Source: Arion vulgaris
Lineage: Eukaryota > Mollusca > Gastropoda > Stylommatophora > Arionidae
Direction of reading: 5' to 3'
Length of the DNA stretch: 64,000 nucleotides
Assembly: GCA_020796225.1 (NCBI GenBank)
Contig: CM036767.1
Coordinates: 20,838,927-20,902,926, forward strand
The notes under the pieces were generated by a model, which was given only the letters and a program-made list of their open reading frames with translations, searched no databases and was not told the DNA's origin. Shown here piece by piece: positions 53,464-63,398 of this stretch (within the stretch, counting starts at the first letter, position 1; every line of letters begins with the position of its first letter). The translations under genes and the position numbers were made by a program.

Positions 53464-53541
53464 GCGCATTATAACAATGGAGAATATATCATTCGGCAGG
53501 GAGCAAGAGGAGATACATTTTATATGATTGCCAAGGGAAAG
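53464..53541 (+). CDS. prkg1: cGMP-dependent protein kinase exon 5 (cNMP-binding domain B, first strands)
   Basis: Acceptor TTCTCTACAG, donor GTTAGT at 53542. The 26 codons read [20 protein letters not shown] then MIAKGK, the first beta strands of the second cGMP-binding domain. [19 protein letters not shown] is nearly invariant in PRKG1. In-frame at both ends (78 bp, phase 0 in and out). The next exon, which should carry a GKGDWFGEKAL-type segment, was not found before 64000. Confidence 0.95.
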
Positions 53542-53586
53542 GTTAGTATATTAAGTGTTGTATGTATTGTGTTAAAACGTGTCACT

Positions 53587-54017
53587 GGTCTCTGTGGCGT
53601 AGGGGTTAGGTGCTCGTCTCTCATGGCAAAGGTACCAGGTTCGCTTCCTCTTGAAGCCATCTAGATATTTCTCCAGGAATCCCTGATCTTAGTTTAGGTG
53701 TACCTAGTCATATCGGAGACGGACGATAAAACGTAGGTCCCGTGTTCAATTTGAGCACGTAAAAGAACCATTGGAAGGTCAAAATCGAGAAGATCAGGCT
53801 GGAAAGCCGCTGCTCGGTCAAAATTAATTAGAAAAGATTTAAAATAAAATTCCTACAAATTATCTCCACCATTTTCAAAATTACATCTGGGACCCTCGCC
53901 GGTGCTACGGAGTTCGTGCACGGCATCTGATATATATCTGCCTATGTAAGAAAGAAATCGGAACACACATGGTTACTCATCGAAGTGCAATGATGATGGT
54001 CCTATCAATCAATCAAT
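53587..54017 (+). mobile_element. SINE C, full length
   Basis: Head GGTCTCTGTGGCGTAGGGGT with B box GGTTCGCTTCCTC; body GACGATAAAACGTAGGTCCC; 3' region TAAGAAAGAAATCGGAACAC; tail (AATC)n. It starts only 45 bp after exon 5. Confidence 0.93.
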
Positions 54018-54598
54018 TTTGTGTTACAACTTGTGTGTGTGTTACAACGTGTGTGTGTTACAACTTGTGTGTGTTACAACGTGTGTGTGTTACAACGTGT
54101 GTGTTATAGCTAATGTGTTACAACGTGAGTGTGTGCGGTACTGTTACAACTCGTGTATTACAACTCGTGTGCTACAACTCTTGTGTTACAACTCGTGTGT
54201 TACAACACGACTCGTGTGTTACAACTCGTGTGTTAACACAACTCGTGTGTTACAACTCGTGTGTTACAACTCGAGTGTTACAACTCGTGTGTACAACTCT
54301 GTGTTACAACTCTGTGTTACAACTCGTCTGTTACAATTCGTGTTTACAACTCGTTTACGTGTGTTACAACTCGTGTCTAGTTACAACTCGTGTGTTACAA
54401 CTCGTGCACAATTGTGTTACAACTCGTGTGTTACAACTCGTCTGTTACAATTCGTGTGTTACAACTCGTGTGTTACAATTCTTGTGTTACAACTCGTGTG
54501 CTACAACTCGTGTGTTACAATTCGTGTGTTACAACTTGTGTGTTACAATTCGTGTGTTACAACTGGTGTGCTACAACTCGTGTGTTACAAATTGTGTC
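54018..54598. repeat. 14-bp (TGTTACAACTCGTG)n array
   Basis: About 40 units of TGTTACAACTCGTG, with TGTTACAACGTGTG and TGTTACAATTCGTG variants. The open frame (CYNSCVTTRVLQLV) is a repeat by-product. Confidence 0.96.
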
Positions 54599-54846
54599 TC
54601 GCCCGAGTGGTTACCGGGGCCCAACTTTGGGTTGTAAAGAATAGAACCACTGTTACCTGCCAGAAGAGGGGACAAAGGAGGTTTGACTGAAATCGGATGC
54701 ACATGTTCTAAACGTGTAGAAGTTTATGCGTTTAGGAGCCTTCTAAATCAAAGTGCAACGTATACAAGTTCTTGGCAAAGATCAAACATATCACAAAGAG
54801 TGATTAAATTGGTCTTAAAGAACGAACGCAAAGAAGAAGAAGAATA
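54599..54846 (+). mobile_element. SINE A, nearly full length
   Basis: GCCCGAGTGGTTACCGGGGC, AGAATAGAACCACTGTTACC, AACGTATACAAGTTCTTGGC, (GAA)n tail. A ~12-bp deletion removes part of the GTCGTAAGAGG core. Confidence 0.92.
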
Positions 54847-55350
54847 ATACTGAACTTCATCAAGAAACAACAAATTAAATGGTTCAACCAAATAAGCAGA
54901 TTACCAACAGACAGTGCGTCTCAAAGACCAATGTTACTCCGATACAATCAATACAAAGCAAAAGACCTTTCACGCCAAAAGTGGAGCTATGAGATAACAT
55001 AGGCGAAGAAAAAACCACTATTTATGAAGCACGCACACGACGTGCAGGGTCTGGCCGAATGCATTAGAGCGCGCGGATTCTATGCGGGAAACCCATGTTC
55101 AATTCACGGTAAGGCGTATACAATTATTCTTTTGTGTGGGCATAAATGAAAAATCCTAACATGAACATCTTCACGGTGACTGCACTAGCCATGAGACCAT
55201 TAAATTCTTCAGGCTCTCGTCCCACCTCTCCTACACCGCCCTACAAAGCGGTACTACAGGCAGTAACGACAGTTTTTGTTTGCTTTTTTAAACACAAAAC
55301 CCGTTCTAGAAATATCTTCTTATCCTGACGCTGTAAGACAAAACATGATT
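54847..55350 (+). pseudogene. LINE type K fragment, split by a SINE-like insert
   Basis: ILNFIKKQQIKWFNQISRLP at the start, then RQKWSYEIT and, after 55260, TRSRNIFLS with the type K end CTGACGCTGTAAGACAAAAC. The insert at about 55060-55260 has GGCCGAATGCATTAGAGCGC and CATGTTCAATTCACGG, tRNA-like A/B boxes, and ends in a T run. It is the only copy of that type here. Confidence 0.75.
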
Positions 55351-55374
55351 AGAGAAAAGACAGAAATAAGACTA

Positions 55375-55825
55375 TCGATTTCCACTTCTCCTTTCTCTGA
55401 GTTTTCTCTCTCTCCACAAATACCATCTCCTACTTAAGCTATCTCCTTTCTGAGTTTTCTCTCTCTCTCCATAAATACCATCTCCTACTTAAGCTATCTC
55501 CTTTCTCTGAGTTTTCTCTTCTCCACAAATACCATCTCCTACTTAAGTTATCTCCTTTCTCTGAGTTTCTCTCTCGCCATAAATACCATCTCCTACTTAA
55601 GCTATCTCCTTTCTGAGTTTTCTCTCTCTCCATAAATACCATCTCCTACTTAAGTTATCTCCTTTCTCTGAGTTTTCTCTCTCGCCATAAATACCATCTC
55701 CTACTTAAGCTATCTCCTTTCTGAGTTTTCTCTCTCGCCATAAATACCATCTCCTACTTAAGCTATCTCCTTTCTCTGAGTTTTCTCTCTCGCCATAAAT
55801 ACCATCTCCTACTTAAGCTATCTGT
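55375..55825. repeat. ~55-bp minisatellite, 8 copies
   Basis: CCATAAATACCATCTCCTAC, TTAAGCTATCTCCTTTCTCT, GAGTTTTCTCTCTC. Confidence 0.96.
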
Positions 55826-56400
55826 GTTAGATTTACTGTCCGATGTTTAGACAGTCGCCTCTCCCAGACATCAAAGACCGTCATGTAGAGTGTAGATAGA
55901 TTAAGTTATGTCTACTGACTCTTCCGAAGTAGAAGAAGTTGAAATGTTAGGCTTGAAGTTCGAGATCAAAGATCTTAGTATTATAGGGGCTTATGTTAAT
56001 TAGTTGTAGAGATCTTAAACTGGATCCTAGAATGTAGTGTAAGTAACTTGAATTAGTTGTAGAATGTAGTAATCTTGATTAGTTTGTAGAATGAAATTAA
56101 GACATCTTCAATTAGTTTAGAAGTAAGTAATTTGAATTAGTTGTAGAATGTAATGTAGACATCTTCAATTAGATTGTAGAATGTAAGTAATCTTGAATTA
56201 GTTTGTAGAATGTATGTAACATCTTAATTAGTTTGTAGAATGTAATGTAAGACATCTTCAATTAGTTTGTAATGAATGTAGAATCTTCAATTAGTTTGTA
56301 GAATGTAATGTAAGACATCTTCAATTAGATTGTAGAATGTAATGTAAGACATCTTCAATTAGTTTGTAGAATGTAGTGTAATCAATCAATAAACAGTGTA
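55826..56400. repeat. ~30-bp degenerate array
   Basis: From about 55985: AATTAGTTTGTAGAATGTAA plus TGTAAGACATCTTC, about 13 units. The left part is eroded by deletions; the right part is cleaner. Confidence 0.88.
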
Positions 56401-56932
56401 CACGTATTAAGAGCTTCCGAAAAATCAAATTACCAAACACATGATTTGAACCACCTATCCTTAATTCTTACGGCACCAATTGCCTAGCTCAGCAATACGA
56501 GCGCTTTTACCAACACATCCAGCCAGCTATTAAAAAAATAGCTTTACCGAGGAATGTCTTTTCCAAACGCTTCGTTTTTGCTAGACACAAAAATATCAGG
56601 TACAGTTCGATCAAACAGTGTTTGCACAAACACATGCTATAAGCTTATTGTGCCTGTATTTTTGAAACCGAGACAATATCATACATACACACATGTATAC
56701 ACATATAACAAACCTTAGAATGTAGAATAGGTCGGCTGGGGACAGCCCAAGGCTGACGGAGAGCGAACCCAGTAAACGCTGGCTGAATCCGGATACATCA
56801 CCGAAGGATAAGCACCTGAGCTCCAAATGGCGTGAAGATGTGACGAAACACACCCATGCTAAGGCTGCATGAATCAGGTTTCCACATGAATGAGATTTAT
56901 GGGAAATCTGGTACATCAGTCTAAGGGTGATC

Positions 56933-56967
<35 letters not shown>

Positions 56968-57328
56968 TAAGAAAATGTAGAGAGACTTGAAGTTCTAAAA
57001 GTTTACAAAAATTAAAAGAAATTTAAAGTCGCAGATGAGAGTACTAATGTCTCTGCGAATTAGATATTGGCAGACGCTGTGCAGTTGCGTAACACGAAAA
57101 CAACAAACAAAAAGAGTTGATGTATTGTTATGTCTTATTGAGGTGAAAGATGGGAACTTGTCTTGGCTTGTTTACAGCCACGAAACATCTCAGCACATTT
57201 GCAGTTCTGCTTAGTAATTTGGTTTTGCTGCAGTTACGTGTGCCACTATAATGGAAATTGCAAGTCACAACTGATGAGATTCAGCATGTGTTCGCTCTAG
57301 ACATGTGTTTGTTATTCATTTGCACATT
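56401..57328. other. Unassigned stretch
   Basis: A (GA)n run at 56939-56964. A 101-codon minus-strand frame at 56611-56916 contains CLSFGDVSGFSQRLLGSLSV; in reverse, GAAGGATAAGCACCTGAGCT...AAATGGCGTGAAGATGTGAC is LINE-like at best. No gene assigned. Confidence 0.45.
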
Positions 57329-57336
57329 GTGTAGAT

Positions 57337-57786
57337 CAGCGTTTCCCAAAGTGGGCGGCACCACCCCAGTGGGCACTGAAGCGTTCTAGGGGGGCGATAG
57401 TTTGTTCAGAAGAATTTGGGGGGTGTTCAGGAGATTAGAGTTCGGTGGCTCCTTAAAGAAGAAATTAATAATAAATATTTTAAAATACATAATTTTCGTG
57501 ATTTTGCGATTGAATAATCATTTAAAATTTGAATTCTGCATTTTAACTCATCCCATGCTCCTTTACACAATCCATTTTTTCATCAATTTTCTATTTCATG
57601 CATATAATCATTTGAAAATTGACCATGTATTACAGAAATATATATCAATTTTCTATGTCAAGAGAAAATAGAGCATGTATATGTGGGATGGGGGCGTTGG
57701 CAAACTGTTATAATGTGGAGGAGGGGCGTTACAAAGTTTATGTTGTGCAAAGTGGGCGGTGGGTCGAAAAAGTTTGAGAATCTATG
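57337..57786. mobile_element. hAT-type MITE, 450 bp
   Basis: Starts CAGCGTTTCCCAAAGTGGGC and ends AAAGTTTGAGAATCTATG; the ends pair imperfectly. Perfect 8-bp duplications GTGTAGAT flank it (57329-57336 and 57787-57794). The 89-codon frame inside is AT-rich noise. Confidence 0.92.
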
Positions 57787-57871
57787 GTGTAGATACTGCC
57801 AACAACAAGATATTATTTGTTTTGAAATGTTCATACAACGTGTTGATATTTATCGTTGAGTAGTAACATAA

Positions 57872-58145
57872 ATGAAAGTCAGCGTCTGTAGTCTAAGTGG
57901 TAGTGAACTCGACCACCACCCAAGCGTACCTGGTTCAAACTTCGCGGTAGGCAGTTTGGAAGAAATTCGTGTCTGTGGGATCTTTACGAAACGTAAAAAT
58001 AGACTTCACTATTCAGAAAACAATGGCAAACTACTGAACTTATTAGTGGTGCCTAGTAAATCAACGATTCGTTTACTGTGGTTGATAGCTAAGTCCTGTA
58101 AAAGATATGCCATGATTTTCATTTCAGTTCAATACAAATACCAAA
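57872..58145 (+). mobile_element. SINE G
   Basis: tRNA-like start GTCTGTAGTCTAAGTGGTAG, B box GGTTCAAACTTCG, body GGTAGGCAGTTTGGAAGAAA, AAACTACTGAACTTATTAGT and 3' end GATATGCCATGATTTTCATT. The most complete SINE G of the window. Confidence 0.88.
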
Positions 58146-58152
58146 CTCCATG

Positions 58153-58384
58153 AGTATTCTTCTTCTTCTTCTTCTTCTTCAAACGCTTCATATCGACCAC
58201 TTGTTAACCACTCTTTGTGATTTTATGTGATCTGAGCCTAATAACGATTGTACGTTGTGCAAGTTATGCGTCTACAAGGAGGCCAGCACATCCGATTTCT
58301 GCAACGATTTTTATTTACTAGGGTAGCTTCCATTAGCCCCTAACAATCTTTTCCCTTTGCGAGCTCTGGCAACATGCGGCGTAA
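58153..58384 (-). mobile_element. SINE B, reversed, with 3' core deletion
   Basis: (CTT)n, CGCTTCATATCGACCACTTG, GGCCAGCACATCCGATTTCT, GGGTAGCTTCCATTAGCCCC. The CTTACGACATG core is missing. Confidence 0.88.
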
Positions 58385-58484
58385 ACAAATCAAATATGAT
58401 CTATGTGAATCCATCTCCCCAGATGAGGCAGTGTCTCGCTAGCCCCGCGGTCGACGTTTTCTGTTCTACACCAGAACATGTAAA

Positions 58485-59255
58485 TTTAATAGGAGAAAAG
58501 ACGATTAGGGGCCTCAGCGGTCACTAAAATAGGAGAACAGACGGTTAGGGGCCTCAGCGGTCACTAAAATAGGAGAACAGACGGTTAGGGGCATCAGCGG
58601 TCACTAAAATAGGAGAACAGACGGTTAGGGGCCTCAGCGGTCACTAAAATAGGAGAAAAGACGGATTGGGCCTCAGCGGTCACTAAAATAGGAGAACAGA
58701 CGGATTGGGCCTCAGCGGTCACTAAAATAAGAGAAAAGACGGATTGGGCCTCAGCGGTCACTAAAATAGGAGAACAGACGGATTGGGCCTCAGCGGTCAC
58801 TAAAATAGGAGAAAAGACGGATTGGGCCTCAGCGGTCACTAAAATAAGAGAAAAGACGGATTGGGCCTCAGCGGTCACTACAAATAGGAGAAAGACGGTT
58901 GGGCCTCAGCGGTCACTAAAATAGGAGAACAGACGGTTAGGGGCCTCAGCGGTCACTAAAATAGGAGAACAGACGGTTAGGGGCCTCAGCGGTCACTAAA
59001 ATAGGAGAACAGACGGTTAGGGCCTCAGCGGTCACTAAAATAGGAGAAAAAGACGAGGATTGGGCCTCAGCGGTCACTAAAATAGGAGAACAGACGGATT
59101 GGGCCTCAGCGGTCACTAAAATAGGAGAAAAGACGGATTGGGCCTCAGCGGTCACTAAAATAAGAGAACAGACGGATTGGGCCTCAGCGGTCACTAAAAT
59201 AAGAGATAAGACGGATTGGGCCTCAGCGGTCACTAAAATAGGAAAACTGACGCAT
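58485..59255. repeat. 39-bp satellite, about 19 copies in two blocks
   Basis: GGGCCTCAGCGGTCACTAAA plus ATAGGAGAACAGACGGATT. Two subtypes (GGTTAGGG and GGATTGGG) occur in the same order in 58490-58880 and 58915-59245, suggesting one block was duplicated. Confidence 0.96.
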
Positions 59256-59290
59256 TGAATTTGGACAGTTGATCCTCTGGGATAATATTC

Positions 59291-59540
59291 ACATCACCCG
59301 TGTGTTGCTGGGGCTCGCAAGGGGAGCAAAGAATAGTAACACTGTGACATACAAGGCATGTCATAAGTGATGACTGAGGTAGGGGCCTAGGGAAGCTACC
59401 GTAGTAAATAAAAATCGTCGCAGAAATCAGATGTGCTGGCTTACTTGTAGGCGCATAACTGGCATATCGCTCTTAGGCTCGGATCACATACAAATCACAA
59501 AGAGTGGTTAATAAGTGGTTGACATGAAGCGTTCCAGGTA
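59291..59540 (+). mobile_element. SINE B, full length
   Basis: CACCCGTGTGTTGCTGGGGC, GAATAGTAACACTGTGACAT, AGGCATGTCATAAGTGATGA, CAGATGTGCTGGCTTACTTG. The (GAA)n tail is lost. Confidence 0.92.
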
Positions 59541-59559
59541 GAACAATAAGAAATATTGT

Positions 59560-59735
59560 GTTCCAAATGTGGCTAATTTCTGTCGGTTCCGGCTTTACTG
59601 TTCTCCTCCAGGTGATTCCGGGTCGTCCTCGTTTTTGTTTACCCTCTGGTGTTCATATCAGTGCAGTTTTCGTCACAGAGTTAGTCTCCGTTCGTATTAC
59701 ATGTTCGATCCATCTTTATTTTCTTTTTTTAATGA
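59560..59735 (-). pseudogene. LINE type S-like fragment
   Basis: The minus strand reads (with one stop) TALI, then TPEGKQKRGRPGITWRRTVK and PEP, the KRGRPxxTWRRT closing segment of a LINE ORF2. Confidence 0.8.
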
Positions 59736-59749
59736 CAGTTTTCATATAC

Positions 59750-60000
59750 TTCTACTGACACTGTGTAAGCAGTTCTTGGTTAGATATAGTTCTTGGCCAG
59801 TACGTACGTAAGATCTTTTAGTAGATTATATGTTTCTACTGACACCGTGTAAGCAGTTCTTGGTTAGATATAGTTCTTGGCCAGTACGTACGTAAGATCT
59901 TTTAGTAGATTATATGCTTCTACTGACACCGTATAAGCAGTTCTTGGTTAGATATAGTTCTTGGCCAGTACGTACGTAAGATCTTTTACAGACAAGTTGT
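59750..60000. repeat. 84-bp minisatellite, 3 copies
   Basis: AGCAGTTCTTGGTTAGATAT at 59768, 59852 and 59936. The unit begins next to LINE S residues, so it may have been seeded by the LINE. Confidence 0.94.
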
Positions 60001-60229
60001 ATTGAAAAGTGTGAACATATTTTGTTATGTCATTACCCAGCATTCTGATCCTTATAGTAAAGTTAGTACTACACAGCCGCAGTATAGACTAATCTTAGTT
60101 TGGATACTGTCTTATCGTATCTTATCATGTTGACATGTGCCGTGAAGCGGTGCTGGGAGTCGTAGCTTTTTATCTTGAACCAGACGTACTGCATCAGTAG
60201 CTTTTAATCCATGTTGTCTTTTTGATATT
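60001..60229. other. Unassigned stretch
   Basis: ACTGTCTTATCGTATCTTAT repetition only. Confidence 0.4.
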
Positions 60230-60800
60230 ATCTATCCATCGTGTTCTTGATCTTCCTCGTACCCCGAGACCATGTTGTCGATTGTTATAGGTGTGATGGT
60301 AATAGATCTTGTTCCATTTTCATAATGGAACCGAACAACTCATGCCAAGCCTTCCTATCTTCTGCAGCTCCATCCAGCTTCTTTATATTGTTGATCTGTC
60401 TCCAAATCTCGTCTCCATGTATTTCTCGTCTCCCTTCTTTCACTGTAACTGTAGGTTCCAGGAAAGGACCCTTATTGTTATATTCCCCTCAGGTTTTCAC
60501 AAAGTGTGTCCTATCTAGCGCCAGCGTCTTTTTTAAACTTCTTGGTCCACTGGAATCTGTCTTGTTCACTCCAAAAGTTCCTCATTTGAGACGCTATCAT
60601 ATCATCTTAGTCCCTCTATTCTGCGCAGACACCAGTTGATGAATGTTTGCAATTTATACGTTATTGTCTTAGTAGTTCTCCATGTTTCTGACCCATACAG
60701 CAGAACATTGTCAAGCAACGCTGAGATGAATTGGGTTTTTAAACATTTTTACGTCGCTTTGTTCTCATTTCTGAAAGTACTCTGGTGGATTCTATCGGGC
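60230..60800 (-). pseudogene. LINE type P fragment
   Basis: Reversed frames: KNPIHLSVALQCSAVWVRNM, ENY, then SLKKTLALDRTHFVKT and GDEIWRQINNIKKLDGAAED, RKAWHELFGSI. These follow the order seen in the other type P copies. Many stops. Confidence 0.75.
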
Positions 60801-61095
60801 AGCGGAAATAAGACCTCTTGCCGGAAGCTGTTGCCACGCACGTGCAGGTCTTCGGTTTTATTTTCTCCCCAATAAAAACAAATTCAAATTCATTTGACCT
60901 CGGAGTAGAACAGAGGATATTTCCGCCTGGAACACCCACAGCGTTAACAATTTGACCACCCTCTCTCTTGAGATTGATTACGAGTTCGAGAAACTTGATA
61001 AATATCCGCTTCGGGGAATTGTAAATAACAACAGCTGGCATACAGACATACTTGATGAACACCTTCCTGGAGGGGGAGAAGAGAAACAAAGCCAT
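60739..61095 (-). other. Unassigned 118-codon open frame
   Basis: The product contains IFIKFLELVINLKREGGQIV, NAVGVPGGNILCSTPRSNEF and GKRSYFRCPIESTRVLSEMR. I do not recognise it. It overlaps the start of the LINE P fragment and may be its upstream part in a shifted frame. Confidence 0.25.
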
Positions 61096-61112
61096 GGAGT
61101 TTCAAATTGTCT

Positions 61113-61372
61113 GCGGATGTCGCCCGTGTGTTGCTGGGGCTCACATGGGGAGCAAAGAATAGTAACACTGCGACCTACAAGCCATGTTGTAAGAATCGAC
61201 TGAGGTATGAGCCTAGTGAAGCTACCTAGTAAATAAAAAGCTTCGCAGAAATCGGATGTGCAGGCCTGCTTGTAGGCGCGTAACTGGAACAACGTACAAT
61301 CGCTCTTAGGCTCAAATCACATACAAATCGCAAAGAGTGGTTAACAAGTGGTCGATATGGACGTTTGAATAA
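61113..61372 (+). mobile_element. SINE B, full length
   Basis: GTCGCCCGTGTGTTGCTGGG, GAATAGTAACACTGCGACCT, AGCTTCGCAGAAATCGGATG, CAGGCCTGCTTGTAGGCGCG and GTGGTCGATATGGACGTT. Confidence 0.92.
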
Positions 61373-61469
61373 GACATCTGGGGATGTAAAAACTGGAAAA
61401 AAAGAAAGTAAAAGTTTGACAATACGAAGCTGAGTATCTATCTGCAGGTAGTTATTTACCTTGTTATCA

Positions 61470-61745
61470 TCAACAGGTGCACAGAACACTGCAAACTCAA
61501 CAAACACTTATATAGACTAGGAATAAGTCAAACAGCTCTCTGCCAGTGTCAGCAGGCGGAACAGACACCAGAGCATATCCTGCAAGACTGTCCTCTCCTG
61601 TGTGAGCTGAGAAGCAACATGTGGCCACACCCAGTCGACCTGAAAACTAAGCTTTGGGGAAACCTGACAGACCTGAAGCTGACTACCCAGTTTGTGGTCC
61701 ACAGTAAATTAAGCGCATGACCAGAGATCACGGAAGAAGAAGAAC
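61470..61745 (+). pseudogene. LINE type H fragment, ORF2 C-terminal Cys/His segment
   Basis: An open frame reads CTEHCKLNKHLYRLGISQTA, LCQCQQAEQTPEHILQDCPL, LCELRSNMWPHPVDLKTKLW and GNLTDLKLTTQFVVHSKLSA, then TGA at 61720. The CxC...H...C arrangement is the zinc-binding tail of jockey/R1-type LINE ORF2 proteins. Ends in a (GAA)n tail. No RT core here. Confidence 0.88.
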
Positions 61746-61849
61746 AACAGGTGCCGTGCCGGCTGCAATCATGGATCTCCATAAATCGTTTTACTTGATA
61801 TATGCTATCATCTCAGATATTGACGACCTTGCCATGCCATGAAGTTAGG

Positions 61850-62205
61850 CTGTCCACCGCCAACTCTAAATTGGGCCACATAACTCACCGGGGAAGCCCT
61901 GACCTAGTTTTGCGTTGGGGGCTAGATTTTGTATATGTTTGATAGAATACTACAACCTTTTTTTTGCAATTTTACTAAATTCTACGAGTCTGTGGTTATT
62001 TAGTGATGAAAAATATTAATAATACTGATATTCTTTATTGTTAAACTGAACTTGTTACATAATATAACCGTGATTTAGCATGTTGTGTTGATTTTAAAAT
62101 GAATTGGTGTCTTTACACAACAATACTGGAATGCGAGGTTAAGCAACTTATTTCCTAGAATTGTTACCTGAGTCCGCTGGCCGTATGAGTTTAGAGTTGG
62201 CTGTG
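61850..62205. mobile_element. ~350-bp inverted-terminal element, copy 2
   Basis: Left end CCACCGCCAACTCTAAATTG, right end GAGTTTAGAGTTGGCTGTGG: GCCAACTCTAAA in inverted orientation at both ends. The reversed interior matches 50399-50752. No coding capacity. Confidence 0.88.
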
Positions 62206-62344
62206 GGCTGTCTTCACTTTTTCTCTCTCTTTCTTCATTTGTATCGTCTCCCTTCGATTTTACCAGACTCTACACGTAAACTTCTTTCACTTTCAAAACT
62301 GTGATAAACATATGCAAATATTTGATAAGTATGATAAAGAAGCA
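62206..62344. other. Unassigned stretch
   Basis: CT-rich; no recognised feature. Confidence 0.4.
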
Positions 62345-62455
62345 TTCTGATTAACAAACTACTGAACGTATAAGTGGTGCCTAGAAAATTGACCACTCGT
62401 TTACTGTGGATAATGTCGACCTCCTGTAAAGGATATTCCACGATTTTCATGTTCA
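62345..62455 (+). mobile_element. SINE G, 3' part
   Basis: AACAAACTACTGAACGTATA, AGTGGTGCCTAGAAAATTGA, TAAAGGATATTCCACGATTT. Confidence 0.82.
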
Positions 62456-62484
62456 CATCTAATGTCCTCCATTATATCGATCTA

Positions 62485-62915
62485 GGCTCTCTTGTGGCGT
62501 AGAGGCTAGGTGCTCGTCTCTTGTGCTGAAGGTATTCGGTTCGCTACCTCAATGAGCCATCAGGATATTTTTCCAGAGATCCCTGATCTCCGTGTAGGTG
62601 AGATCGAGTTCCTAGTCCTATCGGAGACGAACGATAAAATATATTTGCCATGTTCAGTTTGAGCATGTAAAAGAACCCTTGACAGTTCAACTCGAGAAGA
62701 GCAGGCTGGAAAGCTGCTTCCTGGACAAAATTCATTAGAAAAGATCAAAAATAAAATTTCTACAAAATATCTTCAGTCTTCAAAATTACATCGATGACCT
62801 TCGCCGGTGCTACGGAGATCGTCCACTGCAGCTGAGATCTTACTGAGTAATAAAGAGATTAAAGCACACATAGCTGCTCACTGAAGTGCAATCATGATGG
62901 TCCTATCAATCAATC
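62485..62915 (+). mobile_element. SINE C, full length
   Basis: Head TTGTGGCGTAGAGGCTAGGT with GGTTCGCTACCTC; body CCGTGTAGGTGAGATCGAGT; 3' region GCTGAGATCTTACTGAGTAA; tail (AATC)n. Confidence 0.92.
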
Positions 62916-62919
62916 ATTA

Positions 62920-63285
62920 TATAACCTTGAACTACATCTGTTGTCTTTCATTATACAGGGTGTTCAACTTAAAAGCAGCCCGTGAATTGAGCTAATCTGG
63001 CATATATGTATAGAAATGGAAGGTTCAGTTATGACGTAGTAAAGGTCAATGTTGTGTGACGGTGTGTAATTGTAGTGCGGGAAGGGGCGATGAACAAATG
63101 TGACGTAGGACGAGCTAGTCAGAACCGGTTTAAATAGTAAATAAACACAACTCAATTTGTACCTGGCAACTTTCGAATTGTCAATGGGGCTGCAATTATC
63201 TTGAACACCCTGTATAACCTTGGACTACATCTGTTGTCTTTCATTTTATAACCTTGGACTGCATCTGTTGTCTTTCTGATACTTT
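62920..63285. repeat. ~35-bp repeat, 3 copies, one split by a MITE
   Basis: ATAACCTTGGACTACATCTG plus TTGTCTTTCATTT at 62922, 63214 and 63246. The MITE at 62956 used a TA of this unit as its target. Confidence 0.9.
62956..63212. mobile_element. 257-bp TA-target MITE, intact copy
   Basis: CAGGGTGTTCAA at the left and TTGAACACCCTG at the right, TA on both sides (62954-62955 and 63213-63214). It is in the opposite orientation to, and the same length as, the copy at 27790-30218 once that insert is removed. Confidence 0.95.
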
Positions 63286-63398
63286 CTTCAATTGATGTTC
63301 TTCGAGCCCATAATACGAATAGGAGGCTAGAAACATTGTGACGACAACAGGTAAAATGCAAGGAGAGGTGGTGAAAGAAGAAAATGTTGGTAATATGA
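63286..63398. other. Unassigned stretch
   Basis: No recognised feature. Confidence 0.4.

Noticed and set aside
54019..54690. Cysteine-rich 223-codon frame (CYNSCVTTR repeats)
   Set aside because: Translation of the 14-bp TGTTACAACTCGTG array; the Cys pattern is not a secreted peptide family and there is no signal peptide.
57402..57671. 89-codon plus-strand frame
   Set aside because: It lies inside the AT-rich centre of the 57337-57786 MITE and has no domain.
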